Source of the DNA: Chloracidobacterium sp.
GTDB lineage: Bacteria; Acidobacteriota; Blastocatellia; Pyrinomonadales; Pyrinomonadaceae
Direction of reading: 5' to 3'
Assembly (NCBI GenBank): GCA_016716305.1
Contig: JADJWP010000002.1
Span: 1,734,501-1,798,500 of the forward strand
DNA: 64,000 nt
Shown here one piece after another: positions 1 through 8,239 of the stretch (position 1 is its first letter; each line of letters starts with the position of its first letter). The notes under the pieces were generated by a model that saw only the letters and a list, made by a program, of their open reading frames with translations, was not told where the DNA came from and searched no databases. The translations under genes were made by a program, and so were the position numbers.

Positions 1-827
1 TCGCAGGCGAAGTTATCGGAGTGAATTCACAGATCGCTACTTCGACGGGCGACTACAACGGTATCGGTTTCGCCTTACCGTCTCGCGATGCCTCTCAGGT
101 CTATGAACAGCTTCGGACGACCGGAAAGGTCCGCCGCGGGTATCTCGGCGTTTTCCTTGATTCGGTAAAAGCAGAATACGCAAAGGTCTATGGGATGCGT
201 GATGAGCGCGGCGCGATCGTCACGCACGTTCGCGATGCTGACGGGCCGGCCGCCGCGGCTGGCCTCAAAGCGGGAGACGTAATCGTCGAATTTGACGGGA
301 AGCCCGTTGCGAGCGCCCAAGACCTCATTTCAAAGGTCTCGTCTACGGGGCCGGATCGTTCCGTCGTTGTTGCATATCTTCGCGATAGCGGCACGGCGAT
401 CGAGAGAAAGAACGTGACGATGCGTTTGGGCGAACGCCCTCCTAACAGAACGTCGCGCGACGGTGACCGTCCTACAAAACTGCCGGTCGATCCTCCGGCT
501 CAGGAACAAAAGCCGTTTGGCCTGACCCTGACCGCGATCACACCCGAGATGGCAACTTCTCTAAATATCGATCGCACTGCCGGGCTCGTCGTCAAAGAGA
601 TCAGCCCCGAAAGCCTGATCGCCGACGTCAAGCTCTCAAGCGGCGTCGACGCGATCGGCGAAGGTGACATTATTCAGCGCATCAACCGAAAGCCGGTCGC
701 CGACCCGGCCGCTTTCGGCGAGATCGTCAGGGCCTTGAAAAAGGGAGACGCTGTCGTTATGCATGTTTTGACACCGGTCTCGGGCACGCAGACGCAGTTA
801 AAAATAGTTCAGTTCACGGTTCAATAG
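1..827 (+). CDS. DegP/HtrA-family serine protease, C-terminal part (5' end outside window)
   Basis: The reading frame is open from the first bases, so the gene starts upstream of the window; the GTG at position 21 is an internal valine. The first visible residues (VIGVNSQIATSTGDYNGIGF) are the end of the trypsin-like domain of Do/DegP proteases, just after where the catalytic serine would lie. Two PDZ domains follow: one around residues 40-130, with YLGV and GLKAGDVIVEFDG, and a second around 165-265, with GEGDIIQRINRKPV. A proline-rich linker separates them. The family degrades or refolds damaged envelope proteins. The catalytic triad is not in view, so activity is inferred from the family. 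Confidence 0.9.
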   Translation, partial: AGEVIGVNSQIATSTGDYNGIGFALPSRDASQVYEQLRTTGKVRRGYLGVFLDSVKAEYAKVYGMRDERGAIVTHVRDADGPAAAAGLKAGDVIVEFDGKPVASAQDLISKVSSTGPDRSVVVAYLRDSGTAIERKNVTMRLGERPPNRTSRDGDRPTKLPVDPPAQEQKPFGLTLTAITPEMATSLNIDRTAGLVVKEISPESLIADVKLSSGVDAIGEGDIIQRINRKPVADPAAFGEIVRALKKGDAVVMHVLTPVSGTQTQLKIVQFTVQ

Positions 828-836
828 GTTCTGTTG

Positions 837-898
837 TAAATTAAATCGTAGATCGCGGATGGAAAAAGTTTCGTTCGCGATCTACGATTTACCATTTA
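837..898. repeat. Long inverted repeat filling the HtrA-ALDH gap
   Basis: A perfect 16-bp inverted repeat has its left arm at 842-857 and right arm at 876-891, with an 18-base loop. The pairing continues outward for five more bases (837-841 with 894-898) across a two-base bulge. The arms centre on AAATCGTAGATCGCG and its complement. It lies between two same-direction genes and has no T-run, so it could be an mRNA hairpin or a dispersed palindromic element rather than a simple terminator. The ATG at 859 sits in its loop and is not a credible start. Confidence 0.85.
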
Positions 899-912
899 TG
901 GGAACCAACAAT

Positions 913-2451
913 ATGGCAAAAGCAAAACAGGCAAAATCGAAGAATTCATCCAAACAAAAGACCGCTACTTATCACAATTATATCGCCGGGGAATGGGTAA
1001 AGAGCTCGTCGGGAGAATGGTTTGACAATGTAAATCCCGCGGACACGACAGACATCGTCGGCCGTTTTCCGAAGTCAAATGCTGACGACGTGAACGCGGC
1101 CGTTGCCGCAGCGAAGGCGGCGGCGACAAAATGGCGTCAAACGCCGGCGCCGAAGCGTGCAGAGCTGCTTTTCACCCTGGCTGAGATAATTCGCGACAAT
1201 AAGCAGCGTTATACCGAAGAAATGACCCGCGAAATGGGGAAGGTGGTCAAGGAAGCGGGCGGCGATGTGCAGGAAGCTATCGACTGTACTTACTACACGG
1301 CGGGCGAGGGCCGTCGGCTTCATGGCTTCACGACGCCCGCCGAGATGAAGAACAAATTCGCGATGTGCGTCCGCCAGCCGGTCGGCCTTTGCGGACTCAT
1401 CACGCCGTTCAATTTCCCGATGGCGATACCGTCATGGAAGCTGATCCCAGCTCTGGTTTGCGGGAACACGGTCGTCATAAAGTCGGGCGAGGATGTGCCG
1501 CTATCGGCCCTTAATCTGGTGAAGGCATGCGAACAGGCCGGCATCCCTAAAGGCGTCGTCAACCTGGTCAACGGCTTTGGCGAGGCAGGCGCCGCTCTTG
1601 TCGAACATAAGGACGTACGTCTGATCTCATTCACGGGCTCGACGAACACCGGAAAGATGATCGCCGAACAGTGTGCACGCGACAATAAGATCGTCTCGCT
1701 CGAAATGGGCGGAAAGAACGCAATAATAGTGATGGACGACGCCGATATCGATAATGCTGTCGACGGGTCGCTGTGGGGAGCATTCGGCACAAGCGGACAG
1801 CGGTGCACCGCCAGTTCGCGGCTCGTGGTTCACAAGAAAGTGTACAAGAGATTCGTCGAGAAGCTTGTCGACCGCGTGAAACAGCTGCGGGTCGGCAATG
1901 GCCTCGATCCAAAAACGGATGTCGGGCCGGTGATCCACGAAGATGCGATGCAGAAGATCCAGGGTTACATCGAGATCGGGAAAAAGATCGACAAGGCGAC
2001 ACTCGCCGTCGGCGGCGGCCGCCTCACAAAAGGCGATTATGCGAAGGGCTGGTTCCTCGAACCGACAGTCTTCTCCGACGTTAAGCCCGGAATGCGCATC
2101 GAACAGGAAGAGATCTTTGGCCCGGTAACGAGCGTCATTCCTTTTTCGACACTCGATGAAGCGATCGAGATCGTCAATGGCGTGAAGTACGGCCTTTCAT
2201 CAGCGATCTACACCCAGGACGTCAACAAGGCATTCTACGCGATGCAGGAACTCTACACCGGAATTTGTTATGTCAACTCGGCAACGATCGGAGCCGAAGT
2301 TCACCTGCCTTTCGGCGGGACCAAGGCGACCGGCAACGGCCATCGCGAAGCCGGCACCCAGGTCCTCGACATTTTCAGCGAGTGGAAATCGCTATATGTC
2401 GATTACAGCGGCAAGCTCCAAAAGGCTCAAATAGATGCCGTAGAGATCTAG
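913..2451 (+). CDS. NAD(P)-dependent aldehyde dehydrogenase
   Basis: About 512 residues of the aldehyde dehydrogenase superfamily, oxidising an aldehyde to the acid with NAD(P)+. The cofactor motif FTGSTNTG, the catalytic glutamate in LEMGGKNA (about residue 264) and the nucleophilic cysteine in GQRCTASS (about residue 298) are intact. Overall it resembles the succinate/ketoglutarate-semialdehyde and ALDH7-like groups, but the substrate cannot be read from sequence. The N-terminus is lysine-rich (MAKAKQAKSKNSSK). ATG 913 is chosen because ATG 859 lies in the loop and ATG 898 at the foot of the upstream hairpin; 898 remains possible. It converges with the glutathione peroxidase gene 12 bases downstream. 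Confidence 0.92.
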   Translation: MAKAKQAKSKNSSKQKTATYHNYIAGEWVKSSSGEWFDNVNPADTTDIVGRFPKSNADDVNAAVAAAKAAATKWRQTPAPKRAELLFTLAEIIRDNKQRYTEEMTREMGKVVKEAGGDVQEAIDCTYYTAGEGRRLHGFTTPAEMKNKFAMCVRQPVGLCGLITPFNFPMAIPSWKLIPALVCGNTVVIKSGEDVPLSALNLVKACEQAGIPKGVVNLVNGFGEAGAALVEHKDVRLISFTGSTNTGKMIAEQCARDNKIVSLEMGGKNAIIVMDDADIDNAVDGSLWGAFGTSGQRCTASSRLVVHKKVYKRFVEKLVDRVKQLRVGNGLDPKTDVGPVIHEDAMQKIQGYIEIGKKIDKATLAVGGGRLTKGDYAKGWFLEPTVFSDVKPGMRIEQEEIFGPVTSVIPFSTLDEAIEIVNGVKYGLSSAIYTQDVNKAFYAMQELYTGICYVNSATIGAEVHLPFGGTKATGNGHREAGTQVLDIFSEWKSLYVDYSGKLQKAQIDAVEI

Positions 2452-2463
2452 CTCGTTCGCCCG

Positions 2464-3012
2464 CTAGCTGCCAAGGTCGGCCTCGATACTGGCTCTTAAG
2501 CGTTCGTCGTCCGGCGTGACGTCGGGTGCAAAGCGGGCGACGATCTCGCCATCCTTGCTGATCAGAAACTTTTCAAAGTTCCATAAGACATCCGTAGGAT
2601 CGACGCGCGTGTGGCCGAAGTTGCGGAGGCGTTCTTCCATGCCGTCGCCGTTGTTTACGTCGGTCTCGGGATGTGCCTCGATCAATCTTGCGTAAAGCGG
2701 ATGACGGTTTTCGAGAATGCCGACCTTTGAGAACATCGGGAACTGGACATTGTAGTTGGTCGAGCAAAACTCTTTGATCTCTTCTTCGGTGCCCGGTTCC
2801 TGGCCTTTAAAATCGTTGGACGGGAATGCGAGGATCTCAAAGCCCTGCCCGCGGTATTCTTCGTAAAGCTTTTCAAGCCCTTCGTATTGAGGGGTAAGGC
2901 CGCATTTTGACGCGACATTCACGATCAGAAGTGTTTTGCCTTTGTAATCGGCCAAGTTGGTTTCCGTTCCGTCGATGGTTTTGACGGGAATTTCATAGAT
3001 ATTATTTGCCAT
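2464..3012 (-). CDS. Glutathione peroxidase family protein (probably thioredoxin-dependent)
   Basis: A 182-residue GPx-fold peroxidase that reduces hydrogen peroxide or lipid hydroperoxides. The peroxidatic cysteine is C37 in NVASKCGLTPQY, and the WNFEKFL motif carries the conserved Trp and Asn. C83 lies where thioredoxin-type GPx enzymes keep the resolving cysteine. The middle cysteine of the usual FPCNQF motif is serine here (FPSNDF, S65). Electrons therefore probably come from thioredoxin; a thioredoxin reductase gene lies at 27465. It is monocistronic and convergent with the aldehyde dehydrogenase gene. Confidence 0.93.
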   Translation of the reverse strand: MANNIYEIPVKTIDGTETNLADYKGKTLLIVNVASKCGLTPQYEGLEKLYEEYRGQGFEILAFPSNDFKGQEPGTEEEIKEFCSTNYNVQFPMFSKVGILENRHPLYARLIEAHPETDVNNGDGMEERLRNFGHTRVDPTDVLWNFEKFLISKDGEIVARFAPDVTPDDERLRASIEADLGS

Positions 3013-3368
3013 ATAGTTAAGATTGTCTCTTTACTTAGATTTTCGCTGAATAACCCGACTTGTTCAAATGCCTCACTCCGTTCTTCCTCAGTAGAAACAC
3101 AGTTTAAGAAACTTTGGACAAATCATACTGGCCCAATTCTGCCTGCTCTGAAAGAAAACAAAATTGTTCATAGCGTCAGATGGAATTCTGAGTATAATAC
3201 CCGATAAAAACTGGCGGAGGTGTATATCATCTTAATCAATGGGTTAGAGCACTGCGTTCGTGTAACTGCTAGCCAAAATGGAGTCGAGTAGCTTCGATTG
3301 GCACATTCTTTGTGATGTTGACAAAGTGTTGTGATGTGAGAATCGAAGAATTAGTAGGAGAATTTCTA
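3013..3368. other. 356-base AT-rich non-coding region between divergent genes
   Basis: No convincing gene is visible. A TATAAT hexamer at 3193-3198 could be a -10 element for the lipoprotein gene, but no good -35 element lies at proper spacing (the nearest, TTGTTC at 3164, is 23 bases away). A tRNA-like string (GGTTAGAGCA) near 3242 lacks an anticodon stem. Base composition shifts to AT-rich here and stays so through the next gene, suggesting a separate origin for the stretch up to about 4930. Confidence 0.5.
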
Positions 3369-4784
3369 ATGAATAACAAATCCAAAAATGGAGTCTTGGT
3401 ATTGAGTATTTTCAGCGTATTAGTTGTGAGCCAATGCACGCCCGTGGACCCACTTCCGGATGCGTTATTTGAAATAAGAAATACTGGATATTGTCCTGAC
3501 AACGAAACCAGGACTCGTCTTAGAGATGATATTCAAGCCCAAATTAACGGTCTTAAAGACAATGACCTGCGGGAGCTTCTTCGCTTTGCCCAGATTGAAG
3601 ATAACATCACTCAAAACATCGGAGCATGCCCTCCTGAGGGATGTACTTGTCCTGACAATACGTTTCGTCTCGGGATCTGGCGGAATGACATAGTTAAACA
3701 ACTTGATCGTGTTGCATCCCTCAATTCCGTTCCTGCGATTGTTCCTGAAGGAAACGCATTTGCAGTTCGAATTCGAGGATCGTTCATTCGAGATATTGTT
3801 ATGTTCAAGTGGAACTCAATTCCCAAGCGATACAACGGTTCAACACGAAAAGCGAGCGACAACGGAAATATTGAACTACTTGGATACGAAATAGATTATC
3901 CTGAGTCTAATCAACTGAGATTAAAGGTAAACGGGGTTTTTCGCGAATATAACGACCCGTCATTCGAGTTGGTTGCTGTAGACACATTGTCAACCAACCC
4001 TGACGTTGCTGTAAATTCTGAAGCCATCAATAGAGCGCAATGTCAAACAAATAGAAGCGCATCTGCGGATACAAGCTTGCTAGATGGTCTGTCGTGGTTT
4101 CTCATTCCATTTGCTTTTGAGCGGAACGCGAATGGCAACTCCCTCGAAGACCTGTTCGGAATTACAGGAGCTCTCAACGAGGCGAAGAATTTTTTACCCA
4201 CCGGGGCCGGATGTGCCTCAGCCTCGGTTCTTCCAAGCTATATCCCCATACCGACTTCGGCGTTTGGAAGAGCTGTCAGAATCGACTATGATTACAACGC
4301 GGTTTCAATATCACCGGATGGGTTGACAGCATTTGGAAATATTGTACTGGCTCAGCGGGAGCCGCAAGTTAAAATCGGCTATCCCACGAAAGATCGAGAT
4401 GGGAATATCGGGTGGTCTGAAGCCACAGGCCCAACAGGCCCATGGTTGCCATTGCTTGTCGGTGCGCCTGAATATGGTGCGAGAATCGCAAAGTATAAAC
4501 TACAAGCGAGGGCATCAGATATGCGAGAGCCAATAAGTTACTCATGGTTGATTTCACCTATTACCTGGCCTTCGAGTGAAATAGTATTGACCGGAGCAAT
4601 TCAGGATTTCACCATTCCAATCGGCACTTCTGCCCGTCCGGGCGATATAGGTTACGCTTTTGTCTGGATTACTGCGGTCGATGCTGATGGTCTAAGAGCA
4701 ACTTCTAACGCGGGAGCCGAGATCAAAATAACAACCTGCTGTGACGTCCAAATGTTTAAAAGCTATTTCAATCAGTTTTGCTGA
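3369..4784 (+). CDS. Secreted or lipid-anchored protein of unknown function, AT-rich
   Basis: 471 residues with no recognised domain. The ATG at 3369 is chosen because an AGGAG lies eight bases upstream. It gives a short basic start and a hydrophobic segment ending at a cysteine (VVSQCTPVD); the glutamine before the cysteine is unusual for a lipobox, so lipidation is uncertain. Cysteines recur in the N-terminal third (around DALFEIRNTGYC and CPPEGCTCPD) and at the end (TTCCDV, NQFC), suggesting disulfides in an exported protein. Base composition and codon use are clearly more AT-rich than the neighbours, consistent with horizontal acquisition. It stands alone between ald and the GPx gene. Confidence 0.75.
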   Translation: MNNKSKNGVLVLSIFSVLVVSQCTPVDPLPDALFEIRNTGYCPDNETRTRLRDDIQAQINGLKDNDLRELLRFAQIEDNITQNIGACPPEGCTCPDNTFRLGIWRNDIVKQLDRVASLNSVPAIVPEGNAFAVRIRGSFIRDIVMFKWNSIPKRYNGSTRKASDNGNIELLGYEIDYPESNQLRLKVNGVFREYNDPSFELVAVDTLSTNPDVAVNSEAINRAQCQTNRSASADTSLLDGLSWFLIPFAFERNANGNSLEDLFGITGALNEAKNFLPTGAGCASASVLPSYIPIPTSAFGRAVRIDYDYNAVSISPDGLTAFGNIVLAQREPQVKIGYPTKDRDGNIGWSEATGPTGPWLPLLVGAPEYGARIAKYKLQARASDMREPISYSWLISPITWPSSEIVLTGAIQDFTIPIGTSARPGDIGYAFVWITAVDADGLRATSNAGAEIKITTCCDVQMFKSYFNQFC

Positions 4785-4859
4785 CGAGGTCGGGGTCAAT
4801 CGAGAAAGATGTCGATGAGTCAAAGCTTCTAAATCGAGCTATTGACCGGTATATGCGAT

Positions 4860-4888
4860 TTCCGATAATCGTACTCTCGTTTTATAAT
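4860..4888 (+). promoter_or_regulatory. Candidate promoter of ald
   Basis: A perfect TATAAT lies at 4883-4888. A weak -35 (TTCCGA, 4860-4865) lies 17 bases upstream. The start codon at 4937 would have a leader of about 40 bases with an AGGAG before it. Only the -10 is strong. Confidence 0.4.
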
Positions 4889-4936
4889 CGGTTATTCAAT
4901 TTAGATCAGAAATTATTATAGCTTAGGAGCTCACAC

Positions 4937-6073
4937 ATGAAGATCGGATTACCGAAAGAGATAAAAGACAACGAATATCGCGTCGGGCTTACACCTGCCG
5001 GCGTCAATGCCTTGGTCCACGCAGGTCACACCGTTCACGTCCAGCGTTCGGCTGGCGAAGGCTCGGGCTTTGCCGATGAGCAGTATGTGAAGGCAGGCGG
5101 CAAAATATTGGAAACTGCCGATGAGGTTTGGGAGGCGGGCGACATGATCGTAAAGGTCAAGGAGCCGATAGCACCCGAATATCCGCGGATGCGCGAGAAT
5201 CAGCTGCTTTTCACATACCTGCATCTCGCACCCGAATTCGAACTCACTAAGCAGATGATGGACCGTAAGGTGACCGGCGTCGCATATGAGACGATCACCG
5301 ATATCCACGGAAAGCTGCCGCTTTTAACGCCAATGTCAGAAGTTGCGGGCCGTATGTCCGTTCAGGTCGGCGCGACGTTCCTTGAGAAAATGAACGGCGG
5401 CCGCGGGATACTGCTCGGCGGTGTTCCCGGAGTTCCTGCGGCTAATGTCGTCATCATCGGCGGCGGTGTTGTCGGGACCGAAGCAGCAAAGATGGCTGTC
5501 GGCCTCGGGGCCAAGGTCACGATCATCGACCGCAATCTCGATCGGCTTCGCCAGCTCGATGACATTTTCCTCTCGAAGGTCCAGACCCTTGCGTCGTCGC
5601 GTTATGCGATCGAGGAAGCGATCTCGCACGCAGATCTTGTGATCGGCGCCGTTCTCGTGGTCGGAGCCGCTGCCCCGAAGCTCGTCACTCGAGACATGCT
5701 TCACCTGATCCCGCATGGTGCCGTTCTTGTTGACGTTGCTGTTGACCAGGGCGGATGTTTCGAGACGACGCATGCTACGACGCATTCTAACCCGACCTAT
5801 TACGAAGAAGGCGTTCTGCACTATTGCGTCGCCAACATGCCGGGGGCGGTCCCGCGCACATCGACCTTCGCATTGACGAACGCAACACTACCTTACGCTC
5901 TTGCTCTTGCGAACAAGGGATTCGAACAGGCGATCAAGGACGATACCGGTTTGCAGGAAGGTGTGAACACCTATGCCGGCAAGCTGACCTATGAAGCGGT
6001 CGCGGCGTCGCAGGATCTCGAGTACACACCGCTCTCGAGTCTGATCGACCTCAAGGCAGCATCGGCAGGCTAG
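4937..6073 (+). CDS. ald: Alanine dehydrogenase
   Basis: A 378-residue NAD-dependent L-alanine dehydrogenase that interconverts L-alanine with pyruvate and ammonia. The start MKIGLPKEIKDNEYRVG is typical, with substrate residues R15, K75 (in VKVKEP) and H96 (in YLHLAP) at their classical positions. The Rossmann motif VIIGGGVVGTEAA lies near residue 173. A strong ribosome binding site (AGGAG) precedes the ATG. It is full length. Alanine can thus serve as carbon or nitrogen source, or pyruvate be aminated. The downstream radical-SAM gene is separated by a palindromic element. Confidence 0.96.
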   Translation: MKIGLPKEIKDNEYRVGLTPAGVNALVHAGHTVHVQRSAGEGSGFADEQYVKAGGKILETADEVWEAGDMIVKVKEPIAPEYPRMRENQLLFTYLHLAPEFELTKQMMDRKVTGVAYETITDIHGKLPLLTPMSEVAGRMSVQVGATFLEKMNGGRGILLGGVPGVPAANVVIIGGGVVGTEAAKMAVGLGAKVTIIDRNLDRLRQLDDIFLSKVQTLASSRYAIEEAISHADLVIGAVLVVGAAAPKLVTRDMLHLIPHGAVLVDVAVDQGGCFETTHATTHSNPTYYEEGVLHYCVANMPGAVPRTSTFALTNATLPYALALANKGFEQAIKDDTGLQEGVNTYAGKLTYEAVAASQDLEYTPLSSLIDLKAASAG

Positions 6074-6092
6074 TTGTAAATAGACACCCAGG

Positions 6093-6155
6093 CCGCGAAT
6101 TACGCTGATCGCACGCATTCTTTCGGAATGTCCGTGCAATTCGCGTAATTCGTGG
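6093..6155. repeat. Imperfect long inverted repeat between ald and the radical-SAM gene
   Basis: The left arm (6093-6120, CCGCGAATTACGC and onward) and right arm (6125-6155, ending GCGTAATTCGTGG) are complementary over about 28 bases with four mismatches and a short bulge, around a tiny TTTC loop. The nested core GCATTC-TTTC-GGAATG could make an extended hairpin. The GTG at 6152 lies in the right arm and is probably not the start of the next gene. It resembles the elements at 837 and 33424 in layout, though not in sequence. Confidence 0.75.
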
Positions 6156-6169
6156 CTAAACTGCTTTTA

Positions 6170-7615
6170 GTGTACGAATTTGCAGTAACACCGGCTGTCA
6201 CGCAGCTTCGCCGTCCGGGGGTGATCATTACCGAGGTAACGCCGGAAAGCCTGGGCGAGGAGCTTGAATTGCGTCCTGGCGACCGGATCGTCCGCGTCAA
6301 TGGACGTCAGGTCCGCGATTATCTGGATTTCCGCTTCCAGACCGCCGGCGAGGTCGAACTCACGTTCCAGGTCAAAAGATCGAACGGCGAAACTATCGAG
6401 ATCGAATTTGACCGTGAGGAAAGCGAGGATCTCGGATTGATGTTCGAGCAGATCGTTCCCCGCCAATGTGCGAATGAATGTCTATTCTGTTTTTGCAAGG
6501 GTAACCCGGACGATGCCCGGCCGTCGCTCTTTGTTCGTGACGAGGATATACGGCTTTCATTTCTTTACGGCAACTACACCACGCTTTCGTCGATAACCGA
6601 CGACGAGATGAACCGGATAATCGAACAGCGCCTGTCGCCGCAATACGTTTCGGTACATGCGACCGACCTTAAAACGCGGGCGTACCTTCTCGGCGTTGAT
6701 GAAAGCAGGGCCGACATCTCAGGAAAGCTAAAGACGCTTCTTGATAACGACATCGAGCTTCACGCCCAGGTCGTACTCTGCCCTGGGATCAACGACGGCA
6801 AGATCCTCGAGAAAACGCTCCGCGACCTTGCTGAACATTACCCAAAGGTCGTTTCGACCGCGGTCGTCCCCGTAGCCCTGACACGTTACAACACAGACGA
6901 CCGCCTAACACGCGTCACACCCGAATTTTGCCGGGTAACGATCAGAGAGGTCGAAAAATTGCAGAAAGAGTTTCGCCGTGAGCTTGGCGTGACGTTCGCT
7001 TTTCTGGGTGATGAGATCTACATAAAGGCAGGAATCAATATTCCGTCGCGGCAGCATTACGGCAATTATCCGCAGATCGAGGACGGGGTCGGAATGGTAC
7101 GGTCGTTCTTAGCGAAGTTCGACCGCATGTTCACCCGTCTGAACGCAGCAAGAAAGCAAAAAGAAGCAGTGGCGATCGCGAAGAAGTTCTTCGTTGACGC
7201 ACGGACACATCCGACGGCACGCGTTCCTGAACCGGTGAGATTCGATACGATCCCGGCTCGTTCGAAAGGCCGGAAGCTCTTCGGGTCGATACTTACCGGT
7301 GCGATGTTTGCCCCGATCCTCGCGGAACAGATCGAGAGATTTAATTCCCTTTGTGGTTCCCGGCTTCGTGTCGTTGCCGTGCCGAGCACATATTTCGGCG
7401 GTGACGTTTCGGTTGCAGGACTTATAGCGGGACAGGATTATTTAGCCGTACGAGACAAGATCGTCGGCGATTTCGTGATCATTCCGAAACACACGATCAA
7501 GTCGGACGAACCTGTGCTTATCGATGGAATGACGTTCGAAAAGCTCGGATCGGGTTTCGACGTGCCTGTTTACCCAATGGACACTGACGAATTGATCGAT
7601 TTCCTTGAAAAATAG
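6170..7615 (+). CDS. PDZ and radical-SAM protein of the DUF512 family
   Basis: About 481 residues. An N-terminal PDZ-like segment (ITEVTPESLGEELELRPGDR) is followed by a three-cysteine cluster C100-x3-C104-x2-C107 (CANECLFC), which fits the 4Fe-4S ligand spacing of radical-SAM enzymes. A C-terminal DUF512 domain follows, with GSILTGAMF and FGGDVSVAGL. The family is conserved in many bacteria, but its reaction is not known to me. The start is uncertain: GTG 6152 lies inside the palindrome, GTG 6170 follows it, and no clear Shine-Dalgarno is seen for either. A GTG at 6221 would cut into the PDZ domain. Confidence 0.88.
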   Translation: MYEFAVTPAVTQLRRPGVIITEVTPESLGEELELRPGDRIVRVNGRQVRDYLDFRFQTAGEVELTFQVKRSNGETIEIEFDREESEDLGLMFEQIVPRQCANECLFCFCKGNPDDARPSLFVRDEDIRLSFLYGNYTTLSSITDDEMNRIIEQRLSPQYVSVHATDLKTRAYLLGVDESRADISGKLKTLLDNDIELHAQVVLCPGINDGKILEKTLRDLAEHYPKVVSTAVVPVALTRYNTDDRLTRVTPEFCRVTIREVEKLQKEFRRELGVTFAFLGDEIYIKAGINIPSRQHYGNYPQIEDGVGMVRSFLAKFDRMFTRLNAARKQKEAVAIAKKFFVDARTHPTARVPEPVRFDTIPARSKGRKLFGSILTGAMFAPILAEQIERFNSLCGSRLRVVAVPSTYFGGDVSVAGLIAGQDYLAVRDKIVGDFVIIPKHTIKSDEPVLIDGMTFEKLGSGFDVPVYPMDTDELIDFLEK

Positions 7616-7626
7616 GCTCCCGGGTC

Positions 7627-7646
7627 TATTCCGCCCTTCCGGAATA
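7627..7646. terminator. Short perfect hairpin between convergent genes
   Basis: TATTCCG (7627-7633) and CGGAATA (7640-7646) form a perfect 7-bp stem with a six-base loop between the converging DUF512 and lipoprotein genes. No clear T-run follows on either strand, so termination is plausible but weakly supported. Confidence 0.35.
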
Positions 7647-7673
7647 ATAGCCCATTCTCGATCAATGTAGGGT

Positions 7674-8105
7674 TTACTTGCACTCGTTTTGATGTTCTAC
7701 AAGATATCCGTTCCCATTCAGCTGAACAACATCCGAATCCATACCTCTTGAGATGTTATATTCGCGTCGCTCGCCATTCTCAGGCTGGACGACCAAAATA
7801 CCCGAAGAAATTGTCCAGCGCCCGAGTTCGACATCCTCATCGGCCATCGAAAACGAGCCCGCTCCGCCGGGTGAAAAACCGCTGAACTGTGTCTGCATCG
7901 CATACTCACCATTCGGACAAAAATAGAACGCGACCTTGTCGCTGATCGAACCCGACGTGCTTGCCCGGCTTAATTTCTTATTCGCAAGTGTCCTTTTCCA
8001 GTCGTCGTCCGAGACAATATTGCATGCGATCCCAGCCAGCACGACAAAGAAAACCGAAACCGCCGCGATGCCGATGTTTCCATACTCACGCGTCTTTCTG
8101 AACAT
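7674..8105 (-). CDS. Small putative lipoprotein of unknown function
   Basis: 143 residues from the ATG at 8105, chosen because GGAGGG lies about five bases upstream; a longer frame to 8153 has no such site. A basic N-terminus (MFRKTREYGN) is followed by a hydrophobic segment ending at a cysteine (LAGIACN), a possible but non-canonical lipobox. The rest is polar, with a repeat-poor beta-rich look (GRWTISSGILVVQPENGERREYN) and two other cysteines. Phrases such as ELGRWTISSGILVV suggest a small beta-barrel like those in secreted lipocalin-like or META-like proteins, but this is not a firm assignment. Confidence 0.7.
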   Translation of the reverse strand: MFRKTREYGNIGIAAVSVFFVVLAGIACNIVSDDDWKRTLANKKLSRASTSGSISDKVAFYFCPNGEYAMQTQFSGFSPGGAGSFSMADEDVELGRWTISSGILVVQPENGERREYNISRGMDSDVVQLNGNGYLVEHQNECK

Positions 8106-8172
8106 AAGCGCCCTCCGTAGAATGAAAATACGCCCGGTTGATAAATTCTGCAATCATTTTGCATCGGCGCAC

Positions 8173-8201
8173 AAAAAAACGGCCGGTTCCGACCCCGGCC
8201 G
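8173..8201 (-). terminator. Rho-independent terminator of the TonB-family gene
   Basis: On the minus strand a GC-rich perfect 7-bp stem (CGGCCGG at 8180-8186 pairing with 8195-8201) is followed by seven T residues (the A-run at 8173-8179). It lies about 40 bases past the stop of the gene at 8240. Confidence 0.88.
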
Positions 8202-8239
8202 CTGACCCCGTTCCAATAGTTACCGTTGCTTGCAGGCGA

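Noticed and set aside
859..912. Upstream ATG codons (859, 898) of the aldehyde dehydrogenase
   Set aside because: 859 lies in the loop and 898 at the base of a long palindrome; neither has a ribosome-binding site.
1320..2002. Antisense open frames within the aldehyde dehydrogenase
   Set aside because: Stop-poor shadow frames of GC-rich coding sequence, with unusual amino-acid composition.
3213..3282. tRNA-like string with GGCGGAG and GGTTAGAGCA
   Set aside because: No anticodon stem forms, no T-arm of the GGTTCGAATCC type is present, and the ends do not pair.
6152..6169. GTG start of the radical-SAM gene inside the palindrome
   Set aside because: It lies in the right arm of the inverted repeat; the following residues are not part of the family.
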